Part shown: positions 1 to 15,200 of the stretch, one piece after another | How the letters are laid out: each line of letters starts with the position of its first letter | How positions within the stretch are numbered: the first letter of the stretch is position 1 | NCBI GenBank assembly: GCA_018881555.1 | Contig: JACAXG010000002.1 | Location: 17,664,077 to 17,728,076 of the forward strand | Direction: 5' to 3' | Source: Amblyornis subalaris | Lineage: Eukaryota; Chordata; Aves; Passeriformes; Ptilonorhynchidae | Length of the DNA: 64,000 nt | Notes under the pieces: model-generated | Told to the model about the DNA's origin: nothing | Databases searched by the model: none | Seen by the model: only the letters and a program-made list of their open reading frames with translations | Translations under genes and position numbers: made by a program

Positions 1-196
1 TAAATCACTTTTTGTTTCCCCACTATCAATTTTCATAGTCAAAATACACTTCTCTACTTTTATCAGGAGAGCAAAATTTGTATTCCATCTTAAGAGGCAA
101 GTATAAAAAAAATTAAAATCTACATGTATTTGCATACCATAGACACTTCAACAGAGTTTTGTAATACCCCAAAAGAAAACTCTCCAAGTACTTTAC
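1..196 (-). other. SEC63 intron 19, 5' part
   Basis: AT-rich sequence after the donor of exon 19. No coding block for the missing C-terminus (acidic tail) is visible here, so the next exon lies off the left edge. Confidence 0.85.
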
Positions 197-295
197 CTCT
201 TCTTTATCTTTTAGTGTACAAACGTGATATGGCATACATATTAACATCTGCTCCTTCCGATCTGCAATATACAGCCACCACCATTCTTGTTTTTC
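197..295 (-). CDS. SEC63: SEC63 exon 19 (residues 641-673), last coding exon in window
   Basis: Reads [20 protein letters not shown] and then [13 protein letters not shown], the Fn3-like domain with its Trp triplet. The acceptor atgaaag sits next to a long T-rich tract. The donor is gtaaag, phase 0. Two further coding exons are expected to the left, going by the 21-exon human gene. Confidence 0.95.
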
Positions 296-3200
296 CTTTC
301 ATAAAAAGGAAAAAAAAAAAAAGAAAAAAACCATCAGGATTATTGAAGTCATAGAAAAATATGCCCCTCCACTTTTTAACATGTAATTAGGATTCACTGG
401 CCCTTGTAATATCGACAGAAGAGAGGCAGTTTGTCTTTGGCATTTTTAAAACCCTTGGATGTGCATGGATCAAATATATAATATATACTGNACACTGAAA
501 GCAAACAGGTTATCACAAGTAACTGCTGGTCTCCAAAGGCTTCATTCCCTATATTCAACTTAAGCTACTGTGTGGGACATGAAACAATCCTGAAGAATTG
601 TGTCCACTGAGGATTAACAATGAACTTCATGCAATATAATACTACTACCTTAGGTCCTTCAACAGAAATCCAGCCTTGATAAGAAGTTCAGCATACAAAG
701 CAAGGGAGGTGTGAAGACAGATAACAAACTCATCCCAGTAAAGTCTCTCAGGCAAGTGTGCTCTGCCCCACTGCTCCCCCTTCCAAAATGTGAAATGAAA
801 TTTAAACAGACTGAGATTTCACTTCAAGAAAGTCACTCAGTACCAGTCAATATTGACTTATATTTGTAAAGGATGCTCAACAACTGCTCCCTATCACACA
901 ACTTTCCAAATAGCACCAGGTCTCAAAGGTTTTGCCATTCTAGGTACTAAAGCAGAATTCCTAAATTAAATTCAATGAGCATGGTCCTTCATAAAAGACA
1001 GCAACACTATACAAAAATAATGTTTCTTCCTTCATTCTGGAGTCAGATTTTTAAGATTGTGGTGCAGTTCAGCAGCACAGACCCAACCATTTCCAAATGG
1101 GAAACACAGTTCTTTAACACCAACTGTTCTTCATTGGAACACTACACATTTTTGGTTAACCCTCTGGCACTCATTTTAGGCAAAATCCACTTTGTTTTAA
1201 TAGAAGCTGAAATCTTTTTATTGTAAAAAAAAATAGTTTAGTACTGCAAAGCAAGTTTCTGTTTCTACGCCTCCTTAAGTCTCTTTTTTAAAAAAACTGA
1301 AAATAGTGGGGGGCAAGGGCAGAGACTTTGACATAGTTATGAGTTAAGTATTTTAGTAGATAGGTAATAGTCATAACAGCATAATCTTACTCTTCAGGGG
1401 AAAAAAAGGAGAAAACACACATTCCTTTTAGACAACCCAAATGTTGAAATGTGTTCCAAAACAATTTTTATCCACCTCTGATGGTTTGGTAACTGATCAT
1501 GTTTATAACAGACTGGAGCCTAAAAAGTGCATCTTATGACAGTTACAAGTCAAAGCTCCAAATCAGGAGGCCAATTTTTATATATTTACACCTAAAACAA
1601 TCAGNTAGTTGCTTCAGTGTCACATAAAAAGTGGTTGTCTTGTTTCATTTTTAATCTAACAGCATTAGAAGGACTAAATAAAAGGATACAGTGGACTTTC
1701 AACACCACCACTGAGCACCTTCTAAACTCCACAATTGTGAAGCAAATGCTGTTAATACGTAGAATTTGAAGATTTTTTTTTTTGTCTCCACTGGAAGAGT
1801 TAAAAGTTCAGTACTTTTAGGGGTTTTTTTAAACACTTCACAAGCCAGTGTTTGGTGATCTGTAATTTAAATAATGCCCGTTGAAAAATTACGAAAGCTA
1901 AATTAACTCCTTTTCTCTTTTGAAGAGACTAATTCTTGTATTAGTAATAATTATCACAATCTCACTGAAATATTCAGCTATTTACAACTGCAAGACACTC
2001 ACACCAACAACTAAAAACACTGGTTAGCACTCCTGAGTTCCAGAACAGAAAAATGCAAAATTAACTCAACATGTTAAAGTGTATAAAAGCAAAAGCAACT
2101 GCATCACAGTAAAGCAACAGCATTCCCTCGTNTTTTTGGAATGGGCACAGAGAACAGGACAAAAACCTATTCGTATACTATTTAAGAGCAGAATGTGTAG
2201 AAGTCTAAATCCTGCTTACAACTATTCCAAGGGATTTTCTTTAGGAAAAACTATCCCATGTGATTACAAGGCATAAGTTATTTTATCTGCAAGCTTCAAC
2301 AGTAAATATATTGTCAATCTTTTTGACAGCTGTAGCAAAGAAGACTCTTGTGCAATCAAAGTGTTTATTTCCTAGCCAAGAGGCCTCTAGGAATAGAAAG
2401 ATGAACAGTATAAATAGTACAGATGAACAAGAACTACAGAAGCTAGATCCATTAGAGAAATGGCTAATCACCATTTTGGGCCTATAAGGACTGTGACCAT
2501 AATAAAAAGGATCTGCAGTTGCATCAATATGTTATTTTGATTTTACCAAAACACTGTGCTGACTTACTATACATTGTTCTTAAAAAAAAAAGAATTCCTT
2601 GCCATTGAGAGTGATGGAAACATACACAAAGATCAAAACCATCAAGTGGATTTTCACAAAAATTGGAAAAAGTAACAGCCAAGGGGGGAAGAAATACCAA
2701 TGCAAATGACATTCAGGATCAAATGCTCAAAGGAATCTACAGACTAAACTCTTTGGAAGTAAAGCTCTTGACCCCAAAGTGCCATCACTTTTTTAGAGAA
2801 AGGACAACTGTGCAGGATTGTCATTTCCTGCTTTTATTGGGTGGAATTTAAAGTTTATGCCTGTGAGAATCTGGCAAACTAACAGGCAAGTGGGCAAAAT
2901 GCCCTTTAACAGATGGGTGCAAGGTTTGGCATGCCAGGGAACCAGTATGTTCATGAAATTGGAACACCAAGGCCAGTTTCTACCTAAAAAATGTCAAAAC
3001 TACAATCTGTGCAGTTTCTGAATCCATGGATGCAGGAGCAGAAGATAATTATTTAGGAACCTGCATACATTAAAGACACATCTCTGGCAGAGCAATCAAC
3101 TGCACCAAAACTTGGATAAAACAGCGTTAAGGCTCCCTCCTGAAAACAAGTATATTAGGCTCAGCTGCAGTCAAACATCTGTAAATTCTGGAATACATCA

Positions 3201-6200
3201 CTTTATCCTGAATTCTGTATCTCTGAACTTGCCATGACCACAATACACTTAATACTCTAAATAACAGATGAAAAAAAAAAGAATACAATGGATTTTGTTC
3301 TTCTACATTGTAGATCAACTCTATCTAAACATGCTCCAACTGCAGCACCAAGTACAGCTGCATTCAACTTCCATAAAATCAGTGAAGAAAAGTTAGAAAA
3401 TTTACAACTGCAGTACCATGAGAGAATATGTGTGTATCTTTCAAGTTCAAGCACTCAGTTCAGTCCCAGATTTTTTTTTTTAGCAATGAGCTGTATTCAG
3501 GTGTTATCGTAAAACCCATATGTAGCTTGGTTACACACAGCTGAAGCTTAAGTAGCTTTATACAGAGTAAGTATAAGCAAAGCCTCTGAAGGTACCCCCA
3601 GTTCAGTAAAAGAGAAATAGTCAGCACTCCTGAGGCACTGAGCATGGCACCCACTGTCTGAGCTCTGACTGATGACCAAAGCCAGCTGCCTTCACAGCAA
3701 GGAGGTATTAAGACTCTGGAGCACATTTGACATGATCTAAGGCAGCCAGAAGAGCAGAATGCCAGTATAACTTTTTATGTTATGCTGGTGTACTGCTGGG
3801 AGCTGTACTGAGAGATGGGAGCACACCTACCTGTCAGGAAAATACAGCATTAAGATCAGCCATTACAAAACTAGATGTCAGCTAAGGCCTTCAGGAAAAC
3901 AATTTATTTGTTTTATGTCCTCTCTGGGTCCTTAGCAACAGGTCTTGCTTTCCACAATTTGCTTTCTAATGCTGATAGCAAGTAAAACCAGCAGGAACAG
4001 CATGATCACAAGCATGTGGACAATGAGTATGTTTGCACACACAACAAGCTGTGCAGCGTATAGATATAAAGAGCCCTGGGGACTGAGAAGAGGGAGCAAA
4101 TAGACACAGTATTATCCTTTTTTTCTCATGTTTTACTCTTCCATCCCAATTGTCTCCTTTAAATCACAAGAGGAAGCATAAGCCTTGCATCCCACCTCTG
4201 TTACTGGAGATGGGACAACAAGAGAGAAGAGATCCTAGATTAGTTCCTTAGTCACACTGCAAGGAAGCAAAGGAACCCTCAGAACCACTGGCCTGGAAAG
4301 AAAATGTGGTCAAACGCTCCTTTTTCCCGGTGCCAATCTGGTCACCCCCAAGGACCCAACTCATTTGCTCAGAACACAAACCCCACACTTCGAAAAATCC
4401 CATTTTTTTCCAAGGTTCCATTGATGTAAAGTGGTTCTCAGACAACTACTGAGTGGCTAGCTGTCAGTTTAAGTAACACCTGAAGTATCAGAACATACTG
4501 TCAAGACCAAAGGTTGCTGTAAAGACACCTCAGCCAATACTGAGTCACCACTCTCAAACAGATCCCTTCCTCTAATACTCATCCACACCTGAACTTGTAT
4601 TTTTGAGCTCTATAGGAAAGACTGATCCACAGTTGGCTTCTGGCACTTCCAGACTACACTGTGGTGGAAAGAGACAGCTTTGCCAGCCAACTCCATCTCG
4701 CACAGCTGCACATTGTGCTGCCACCACATTGCTGCATTGAGACTTGAAGTCAACCAGTAAGCCAAACGCTACCTGGTGATCCAAATGATTCCCANACTCT
4801 CCTGTCATTACTGTTAACACAGGAGGGGTCAGGACCTCCCCCAGTCACAGGCACTTGCAGTTAGAGGTAGAGTTAAAAACACCCCAACACTTCAGCATTA
4901 TTGCTATCAAAAAGGAACCTTAAATTTTATACAAGTTTGCAAGTCTCTGAGAACTGGATAGAAAGAATAATGAAGAGAAGGTTTTTAGAAAAGAATCTGA
5001 AAGCGTTTGATTTTATAAGTTAAGACTTTATAAAATTATTTTTAGATATTTTTTCAAGCATTAGGCTTTTTTAAAAGCCCAGTATTTACAGTAAAAATAT
5101 AAAAAGATCAATTAATTTGTATTATTATTAATTCTCATGTTTCACAACTGTAATGTTTTTTATTACTGACCTCAGGAAAAAAAAGACTGTAAACGGGATG
5201 TGTTATCTTTGACTTCGTTTCAAGAAGGGCTCGTTCCTTTCTCTGTATACTTTGCTGTAATTCTTGCCACTCCTGTCAAAGATACGGTTAAAGACATACT
5301 GTGAACTAGCCATCTTTTCAATTAAACAGACAGAAATTTTAGTCCATGGAAATGATACATGTGACAAGTTCTTGTGCAATACTAAACATTATAAAGTGGA
5401 AAAGCATGTAGAAATTGAATTGTACAGTACAATCAAAACAAAAAAAAATAAAAATCAAGCAAATCTAGTAAAACTAGAGGCCATCCAAATGATTATTTAA
5501 AAAAAATAAAAACAAACAGCACTACNTATAAACACACTCTACTTGAGCTGTAAAAGTCCTGATTACAAATTTGATGATTCTTTTCCCATCAGAAGCTTAA
5601 CCTCACCCTGTATGGGACATTCAGCTGTCACTCAAGTCTTGTACTGTAAGACCTGTGGTGCAGAAATCATCTACAACCACAATGTCTCACTCTCAATTAC
5701 AACTACAGTTTCAAACAAGTAATTGAACAGTTACTAGAGTTTAGTAGGCACCTGCACNAGTTTGTTCAACTACTGTGTGCTTAGTGTATGCACCACGCAG
5801 CATTTAACAGCCACAGCCTGTAAAGAACACAGTTCAAAGGAGAGACTTTATCTCATGAATCTGCAGCAGCGAGTAATCAAATTAACCTGAAAGAAACATT
5901 GCAGTCTTCTCCTGAAGTTTAGCCATTTTTCTTGCATCTTTTTTAAGTCTTCCAACTATGCTGCAAAGGCTCTTCACTACTCACTCTGAAACAAACTTGC
6001 AACGACAAATCTCTTATACCAGAATGAAGTCTGAAAACCTCTGGAGAACTGGTATTACTTCTTGATCCTAGTGTTGCCTAGCCTGAGGGGATGCTAGAGG
6101 ATTAAAATGCATTTTCTCTCAACTCCAGAGGCAACATGACCCTTCAAGAAAAAGTAAGGCTTACAGCTTCATCATCTTTGTTTTGCTTCTCATCCTGTTC

Positions 6201-9200
6201 TCTGTCAGAGTCTCTGTCACTTCCATCATCTTTTTCACTTTGAGAGTCCCTGTTTGTTTCTTCTTCTTCAGATTCACTTCCTTTATCAGAGACTTCCTCC
6301 TCCTCTTCCTTCACAACAACTTCCTAATGGGAAAGGAAAAAAAAAACCCAACACCTCTAACTTAGTTTGTCTGCATTACTGTAGCACACAGAATTCACAG
6401 CACCCGCCTTAAGGTCACACAATCTACACTCTTCTTGTGCCACAGTTATGCCTACGATGAAGATTAATCCTTTTCACCTCATTTGCTAAGAGGAGGAAGG
6501 AAGCAACTTTCCTTCTCCATATGGCACTTGCAACAGGAATAGGAAAAAACAGTATTTGATTCCCAGATTGGATATCCCAGCTCTGCAAGTGTTCAAGGCC
6601 AGAACGGATGGGGCCCTAGGCAAACTGATCTAGTGAGTGGCATCCCTGCCCATGGCAGAGGGGTTGGAACAAGATGGTCTTTAAGGTCCCTTTCAACCCC
6701 AAATATTCTCCGACTCTGATACTGCATTTCAAAAAGTCTTAAGAAAATTACAGAGAACTTGAGAAAGTACCTACGACATAGCTCATGACGTGGAGAAAAC
6801 ACCATGCAGTGGGAGCATAAAGGTACTAGAGCTACTTAATTTATCAGAAGAAAGTCTCATTTCAGTTTTTATCTTTGAAGAAAAAGCAGAAGTTACAGAA
6901 CAATTCACCTCCCTGAAGGCAGCATAACAAGAACTAGTAATAAGAAGGGACTATGAATCCAGATTTCTAAAATAGCTGAGCACAACTTTCAGCAGGCCAC
7001 TGCCAACATTACCATGGTGGTCCCCTGATTACTTCACNAGTAATTTTTAAGTGTAAAGAAAACAAATGCTATTTTAGAAGAGACACTTCACAAAAGCATA
7101 AACCGAAGCATAAGAGACAGATACACCCCCCCCCATCAGATTATGAGTGTAAACTGAATAAAACAATAAATATCATTGAATCTGTGAGCTACCCCATTAG
7201 CTTGTTTTTGCTTCTGCTGTTTCGGGGATTGCAATGAAGGTGGCACCGGTTTCTTTTTCAATGGCTTCTTTTTCTTTGATTTTGAAGCTTTCTTGGTTCC
7301 TTTATTCTTTTGTTGCCATCCTTTGCTCTTAACTTTGCTGGCATCTCCTTGCTGCAGGAAAGCAGTATTTAAAATATTTATTCTGTTCATAAAATTTCAG
7401 TCATTCAATTGTACTTTAAGCATTTTAAGCTGTGAACCAAAATTAGAAAGCACAGCTCAAAGGACACTTCAGTAGGCATTTCTGAAAAAAATGCTTGAGA
7501 AGTGCACAAGTAGCAATTCAGGATCTGAAAGAAAGTTCTCTTTAATTAGCAAGAGGAACATTGACTCTTCACTCACCCCATCTTCTGTTGGTTGCTCTTC
7601 TGCTGCACATATAGACTGTTCCTTTTCAAACACTTCCTGGTTAGAGAAAGATGTGAAAACTACTAATGCCCTTCAGTATCAAAAGAGCAAATTATTATTT
7701 CATATTTGAACTTAAACTAAATCACCTTAATCAGGTCTGAATGTTTTACTCATTATGGTAAATTCTTTTATCAGTGACANACACAATAGGGGATTAACAG
7801 ATCAAAACTAAACACTATTTCAAACATTTCATCTCAGATTTTTCCATCAGTAGTGTTATAAAGAAATTTAGTAGCAACGTATCATCTTGTTCCAAAGAAT
7901 CTACTTGTTTTATAAAGCACAGAAATCCTCTATCACAAAAGCAAGGAGTAGTAAAATGCTAATTCTGCTCCATTTGTCAGAGCATTAAAAACGTCAACAG
8001 CTGCTTTGCTACTCAGGGACACAAAACAACAAATCAAACCAGAAATGTGAAATGTTAAGACACAACACAATGTTAGTATTCTGTAGACTAGCACATCTCT
8101 ATGTAAATGGGTTTTTTAACGCATTTCTTTCTTCAAAATATACTATATGCCATTAAAAAAAACCCCACCAAGACAAAACAGTCACAAGGAGCTGTCTTAT
8201 ACAAAGATGGCAAATAGGAGATACTACCACAAAAGAAGTGCATCATATAAAAGACTAGCTCTAGTTTTTCAGTCATGCATTTCAATGTCAGACTGCCTAG
8301 TGGAAGTCACATAGGAAACATCTTAAATGAATTTTCTCTATGTTGTTAGCCATTTTAATTTCTAAGTACAGTTCAATAGGCTCATAATTTTCAGTTTCCT
8401 TCATTCTTCAATTCCAGCATAGTGATACAGTGCTTTTACTTTCTACCTACTGCAACCTCACCTACCACAGCATGAGCAAATGGTGCTTTATAAATATAAA
8501 CTTTCTGCTGAAATAGTCTGATCCTCAACTGTAATAGTCAGGCTTTTGTGCCTTACCTTTGAGGTGTAACTCAGACCTTCTGTTTACTTAGACAATTATG
8601 CAATTAGTACAGATGCAAAAATTGANACTGTAGTCTTTGTCATGTCACAGTTTGTTTAGTTTCTGTGCATTAAAGTTTTTTGTTCAAAGAGAGCCATTAC
8701 TGCATTTTAAGCTAGAAAATAAGCACAAGTCAAAAGTTTAACTACTAGGGTGTAGCATTGTTTCGGTTATGCCACACTGTTCCCTATTCAGCAATCCACT
8801 TTCTTCATGTGACACTGGTGTACCTCCTTCATATTAACTTATGCCTATTCTGCATTCTGCCGGACTGCGTTTTTTTCATAGAAGTGTCTAAAACACCCAA
8901 GAGATTTGTAACATTATGAGCTCACAAAAAGTGAAATCAAACACTGTCCTAAGGACTTNAGTGAATATTTTAGTTCAAGAACCAAGTTTCTGAATGTCTC
9001 TTTTCCTGTTATTTACAGACCCCAGAGCAGTATCACTTGCCATATTCTTTTACCATTCCCTAGACAACTGCAATGGGTCACACCGAACTTTGGTTTTATT
9101 CCAGGAAAACCTTCTCATTCAGAAACAAAAACAAAACAAAAGTTCTCCGTTTCAAATCTTAACTTTACAGTTATGTTTATAAAACAAGTAGAAATACGTA

Positions 9201-12200
9201 TTTACTAGTGTATACACCTGCAGTTAACCTGAAAGAACAAGTATTCTTAATACTTACAGCCATGGTCTGTCTTGTTAGTGTGACCAGAACAGTGACAAGA
9301 GAACCTACTGTAATGTTGTTGCTGTCTTCATCATCCAAAACTAGCATAAAAAGAAAAGCAACACATCTATTAGACTTCTTTAAAGCCTTTTTCTCCATTA
9401 AACATTGCTTCTGCTACTTCTAAATGTAAGAGTACAAATTCCAGAATTTTTACCAAAAAATTATTTCAAAGTATTATTTCATAGGTCTCTTACAACTTCA
9501 AATATACTATCAGGATGAGGGCTGGTAATTCAGCAAACTATAAAACTGCAACACTGAGTTTGAAATTTTAATTGCATGAAAGTTAGAAAATTCAAAGTTA
9601 TAGCTGCTGTGGGAACCATAACTCTGTAATACCGTGCATTATATATTGAAGCATAAAACTTCAGAAACATGAAATACCACACATGACCAAAGGGACCCTG
9701 TTATATTTGTTCTGGGAATCATAATTTTCATTTTCCTGACTTTCATATGATTAACAACTCAATTTCAATGCCACATTAACAATCATGCATTTAATTATTT
9801 TTTAAGGAGAAGGCAAAAGAAAATAAAAGAACAGCAATGATTAGTTTAACTAAAACATCAAACAAACCCCACAAGAGAGCCACTGAGGAGTTTTATCTCC
9901 AACCTATAAACTGGAGAATGTCTCAGATAGGACAGGAATAGAGTTATATCCCAGTGTAGACATTTCATTTATTCCCCTCCAATCTCTCCCTGAGAAAGCA
10001 GTTTTACTATTCACTAGTCTTACATATATATATTATATAATGGGAATTCTGAGCTAAACAGAAAAGCATATGCGTGGTTTAATCCTCCACATCACNCTTG
10101 AGTGCAGCAGTGTGACAAATGAAGACTACAGGCAGAAAAAGGTTGTTTGCCAAAATATGGTAAGGTACTCCAAGACTGAATTTTAAGTAGATTAACAGGA
10201 CTGTATACAGTTCTGTGCTACAATAAGACAAAGTATTCTGTTTACTTGGTGTTTTTTTAAAAAACCTGTATAAATAACATTTAGAAACACCAAGATTAGC
10301 AGACATTTGCTTCCTTCATAGATATTTCCACTAACATTTGCTTCTCACAGGTGACTATACACAAGCCAAATTACAATCAGGCTATCCAAACAAAGCATAT
10401 CACATTTTGAATTTGATCATTGCTATCAAAATGACAATATAAACTAGAAACAAGAATTAGAACAACTTTTCAAATATCACACATTTACTAGTACTGATTT
10501 TCTACAAAGAAAAGGAGACCTCAGAACCAATTCACTTCCCACTGCAATGCTGTTTAACAGGAACTGCTTAACAATATGCAGAAACCTAATCTTCAGAGAG
10601 GGAGACCATTATACATTCATTGAAACAGTGCATACAAAAGGTGCATAGCACGGACAAATTCTGCTAGATATAAAAACCTTACAAGGAGTATCACAAAGGA
10701 ACCCCATGAATATTTAGTCATCAAGGTCTCCAACTCAAAAATCTCACAAAGGACTCTCCATGCTAGAGAAAGCTGAGCATAAATTCTGGAATAAGCATAA
10801 CTGTTTAAGATAGCTAATAGAAGTGGTATTTTAACCAGAATTCCATATTGCTCATGAAATATTAAAATCAAAAGATGAAATATCAGATAAGCTCCTGTAT
10901 GAGAAACTACTGCTGGCTTGGGAATCCATTAAATGTTTCAATGTACTTTATCTCCTCAGACTATAAATCTCACGTACAAGAACCCACCACTCCAAAGAAG
11001 AATGTAATTTCCAGGTCACATAAATAGCAGTGAGTTGTGTTTCAGCATCCTCCAAAAGCTTACTGCCAGCAGACTATCAAAATGTCAAAAGAGTGACATA
11101 TACAGAACAAAAGGACCTCCCACTCACCCTGTGGTTTTATATCCATAGTGACATATGGAAAGCTGCCAAGGACAGCCATAACTTCTTCATATTTCTTATC
11201 TTCTAGGAAGTGCAGTAAATTGCGACGATCTGAGCCTTTCAAACTCACCAAATCCTGAATACTTTTGATTTTATGCTGCAATTAAAAAAAAAAAAAGGAG
11301 AGGAAGTCACATGGTAGCACATAGTCCACAAATAAACCGCTGATAATAAATCACTTGTGCCCCCACANGTTACTAACACATACACGCCATTACATTTGTT
11401 CTTATAAAAACCCCCACACTTTAGGAAACTAGCAAGCATATGTTCTGAGAAACAATAAACCAAAGAGGTTGCACTCAAACCTACTAAACAGCACTGCTCT
11501 GAACACTGGTGTCTTCCTTACTATGTCACCTCTTAGAAATGACACTTTATAGTTTCTTATAAAACTGTTATTTCAGCCAGGTTTTTCCGAAAGTTGAGGC
11601 AAGAAATCTTACTAATAGGGGGTTTTATTTAGATAGAGTACTTCAATGCTTTCAGATTTACAGTAGCAGAAACAACCAAATACAACTTCGGGGAGTTTTT
11701 TTGTAGTGAACTGCAAACAAATCTAAACCCAGTCCTCTTAAGATTTGCAGAGCAGAGCCAAAAGGATAAAACAAACAGAGATTTGAACATTTGATTACCT
11801 CACAGTTATAAATGCATGTACTTTATTTAAAGTAATTTCATGTATCCAGGCAGACTGATCATACTGCCGTTCTAGGGCACTGTACTTTTGAAGAACTCAG
11901 TGCATGTGAATCCTGTACAAACAAGCCTAATAAACTGGTTTCTTCCTTCTTTCAAGACAAATGCAGGTGGGATTATAACATAGCCAAATTCTTCATTCTT
12001 TTACTTAGTTACAATGCACACATCAAAAAACAGACCTAAAATTGCTTATTTTTTCCTATGTTCCCTGTAGTTTAAGGCTGGATTAAAAAAGTAAGTCTTT
12101 AATGATACCTATAAGAGAATCTTTTACTTCATCCAATGCATATGACTACTTGAGTATTTCATGAACAAGCATCTTCAGAGAGGATTAAAAAAAATGCAGT

Positions 12201-15200
12201 ACCTAAGAACTCTTAGCCTTCACATTAACACAGAAGGATTAAACACCCCCTAAGACTGTAGTTAAAGCTAAACAAAATTTTCATCAGATAAAAAGAATAT
12301 TTTCAAGATTGATCCAAATTAACTACTGTAATAAAACTATCAGAAAAGTCCACAGCTGCTAGTAGAAGGTAACTGTTTCTAACCAGGCATTCCTAGAAGA
12401 TATACTGGAGTCAAACAAACAAGCAGGTTTGAATACAGAAACAGTCAGTGAAACCGAGTGAAGGAACGCATGCAGGTATTCAGACCAGACTATTCTTTTT
12501 CATCCTTAAATTCTATGAATACCAACGCTTATCCAACTACAATTACATAGCAAGAGCTTTATAAGACACACTCTTTCACACAAAGGATCACAAAACCTGA
12601 AATTCTTCCCACAGTAACTCTTTTTTTTTCATTAACTCCTCTGTGTAAGTGTCCAAATACATTTTCTATCAAAGCAGATGAAGAATGACGTAAAGCCAAA
12701 CAAGCCCCCCCATCCCCACCCCAGAAGAAAAAAAATGTTTCAGTAGGCTTTTCCAAACACAATCTGGAAAAATATTAAATAGGAGATAGTACATTGTAAT
12801 AAGAAAGAAACTCTATTTCTTCTGTTTGTGAGGTCAACATGGACTGATCTTTTACACTTATTTACACTTACCAGATCTCTGATCTGTATTCCCACCTCCT
12901 AACTGAGATGGACTTTAAAGAAACAAAAAGTAGACAAAACATCTAGGAAGTATTGTGTTGACCTNCTGAAAAATAAATCTATTTTTATTCTCTTAGTTAA
13001 TTCATGACCTTGCTTCCTTACAGGCAAATAGGTAAAAAGTAGCAGAAAGCATTTTAAGAAGTTACCAAGCATTATTTGTAGTTTTATACCTTTTTATGAT
13101 TGGAAAATCTCCTAAGATTGTCCTCTTCAATGTGAGGCAGCTGTAAAAGGGAGGACTTGAACTGCTGAAGCCCCTGGACTGTCATCTGGGAAAGCTTCAT
13201 GCAATTTTCCAAAGATCCCAAAGATGGAGCACGGAACTCCCTTTCTTGGGGAGAATGAAACAAATGACATAATTTTTAATATTTTTTTCTTCTTANACTT
13301 CTCCTATGTATAATTGTATTATTGACTACAGAAAACCTTATTTTCGTTCCAGCAAACAAAAGAAAGAGACATCTTAAAATGTTCAGTATAATTAACTAGG
13401 TAGCCTTTTTACTCTCCCTGCAGTCATATAGATAAGCAGACATTTTCTTCTCTCTATTTAGGGTGTCACAGCTGAACACTAAGGAAGGTAAAGACTTCCA
13501 TCTAACATTGTCTCAGGGAACAACAGCACAATGTATCTAGGCAATTACTGTAGACAAAAACTCTACCAATTCAGTTAAAAAATGCAGCATCAAAACAAAC
13601 TTGGTTTATATTTGTATGGTTTATATATCTGTCTGTGTAACATGTTTGGCATATCATTTAATATAGTTTATCATTAAACATTTATCTTTTACAACATAAT
13701 ACATTATTTATAATATTTTCATCTTGATAAATGACTATATAGGTAGCAGCCTATTACATGCATGAAAAAAACTCTATGCATAATTGAAGCTAAACAGAGC
13801 ATATTATATTATGTTGGAAGGCAGTAAGAAGAGCTGTAAAAATATCAAATGCATGATGTTTATGGGTAAAAGGGATGTCTGAGCAAACACCTATTTGACT
13901 TTTCTTTTAGAAATTACATATAATTCTTTTAATATTTTAAAGTACAAAAAGGCCTACACTCTACATAATTAAAATGATTATAAGGTAGGCAAGGAGAAAA
14001 AGTCTTAGCCAGAACAGAAGGAAAAAAAACAACCAAAAAAATCCCAGATTAGTAATTTAATACTCTTTGTCCCATCTGCAAAGAAATGAAAAAGCAAAGC
14101 AAACACAAACTGCTACATCACTTCATTTGACAACCATTCATTCATAAATAAAACTTTTCATAAACCCTGTTTAGAGAACTCATTTCAGAATTCCCCTGCA
14201 GCTCAAGAGCTGCTGCAAGTCCAAAACTGGCAATATTTGGGTCACCCTATATATACTTTACCTTGAAACAAAAAAATTAGTTAGATCCTCTTCAGAGAGG
14301 CAACAGGAATTTAAGCTACTTAAATCTTTTCCTGAACTTATATGTGGCATATGAAAGAACTGACAGCCCTTTTAAACAGGTATTATGGAAGCCACCTGCA
14401 ATTCATGATGCCTGTCATTTTATTTAAGAATCGGTATGCTTTCTCCTACACTTTAAAACCTTTTCTGAGAAACAATCAGCTTTTGATTACCTTGACTGTT
14501 ACAAGTATATTCTGCACACAAACATATAAATGTAAGTATGAACACAAATATCTGTGTGTACATACACAAATATATATGTATACAAATAGGTGTATTTGGG
14601 ACCCTCCAACAGGGGCACAGAGGTATCTTTCAATTAGACCAGTGGTCAGAAGGACTACAGCCACTCTGTGGGCTGTGTGATCCAGCTTTACCACACTATC
14701 AAAGCAGTGAGAGATGCAGANAAAAGCAGGTTTGCTGACTCCTGGGTAAGAAGGCAGACAGGCTATAACCTGCACCTAAACAAAAGGGTACCAGCTGCAA
14801 CTGCTAAATGCATAAATGTCAATGGCCATGTATTTTGATAAAAAGCAAGTTTAAATTAATTTTAAAACATTTAACAGAGGAAATACAAAACCATAATAAA
14901 TCTGACCAAAAAACCCCAACAGATTTGGTGTCCCCAGTATATTTTCTCCTTCCTTTATACCACTCACTACCTCACTGCAAATTTATAAGCAGCTATGAGG
15001 GCATGTTAAATGCACGTGGAAGATCACTCTGTTCCCTCTACTTCACCTATCCCTCTCCCTTTCAAGCCACCTATTTCTTCACTAATTACACCAAGCTATA
15101 AATATAATCGGCTGTGAAACCTAATTACACGGAAGGACATGTGACAATTATATACAACGCAAAGAGAAATATAACACTCGAACCACCTGGCTAGACATAC

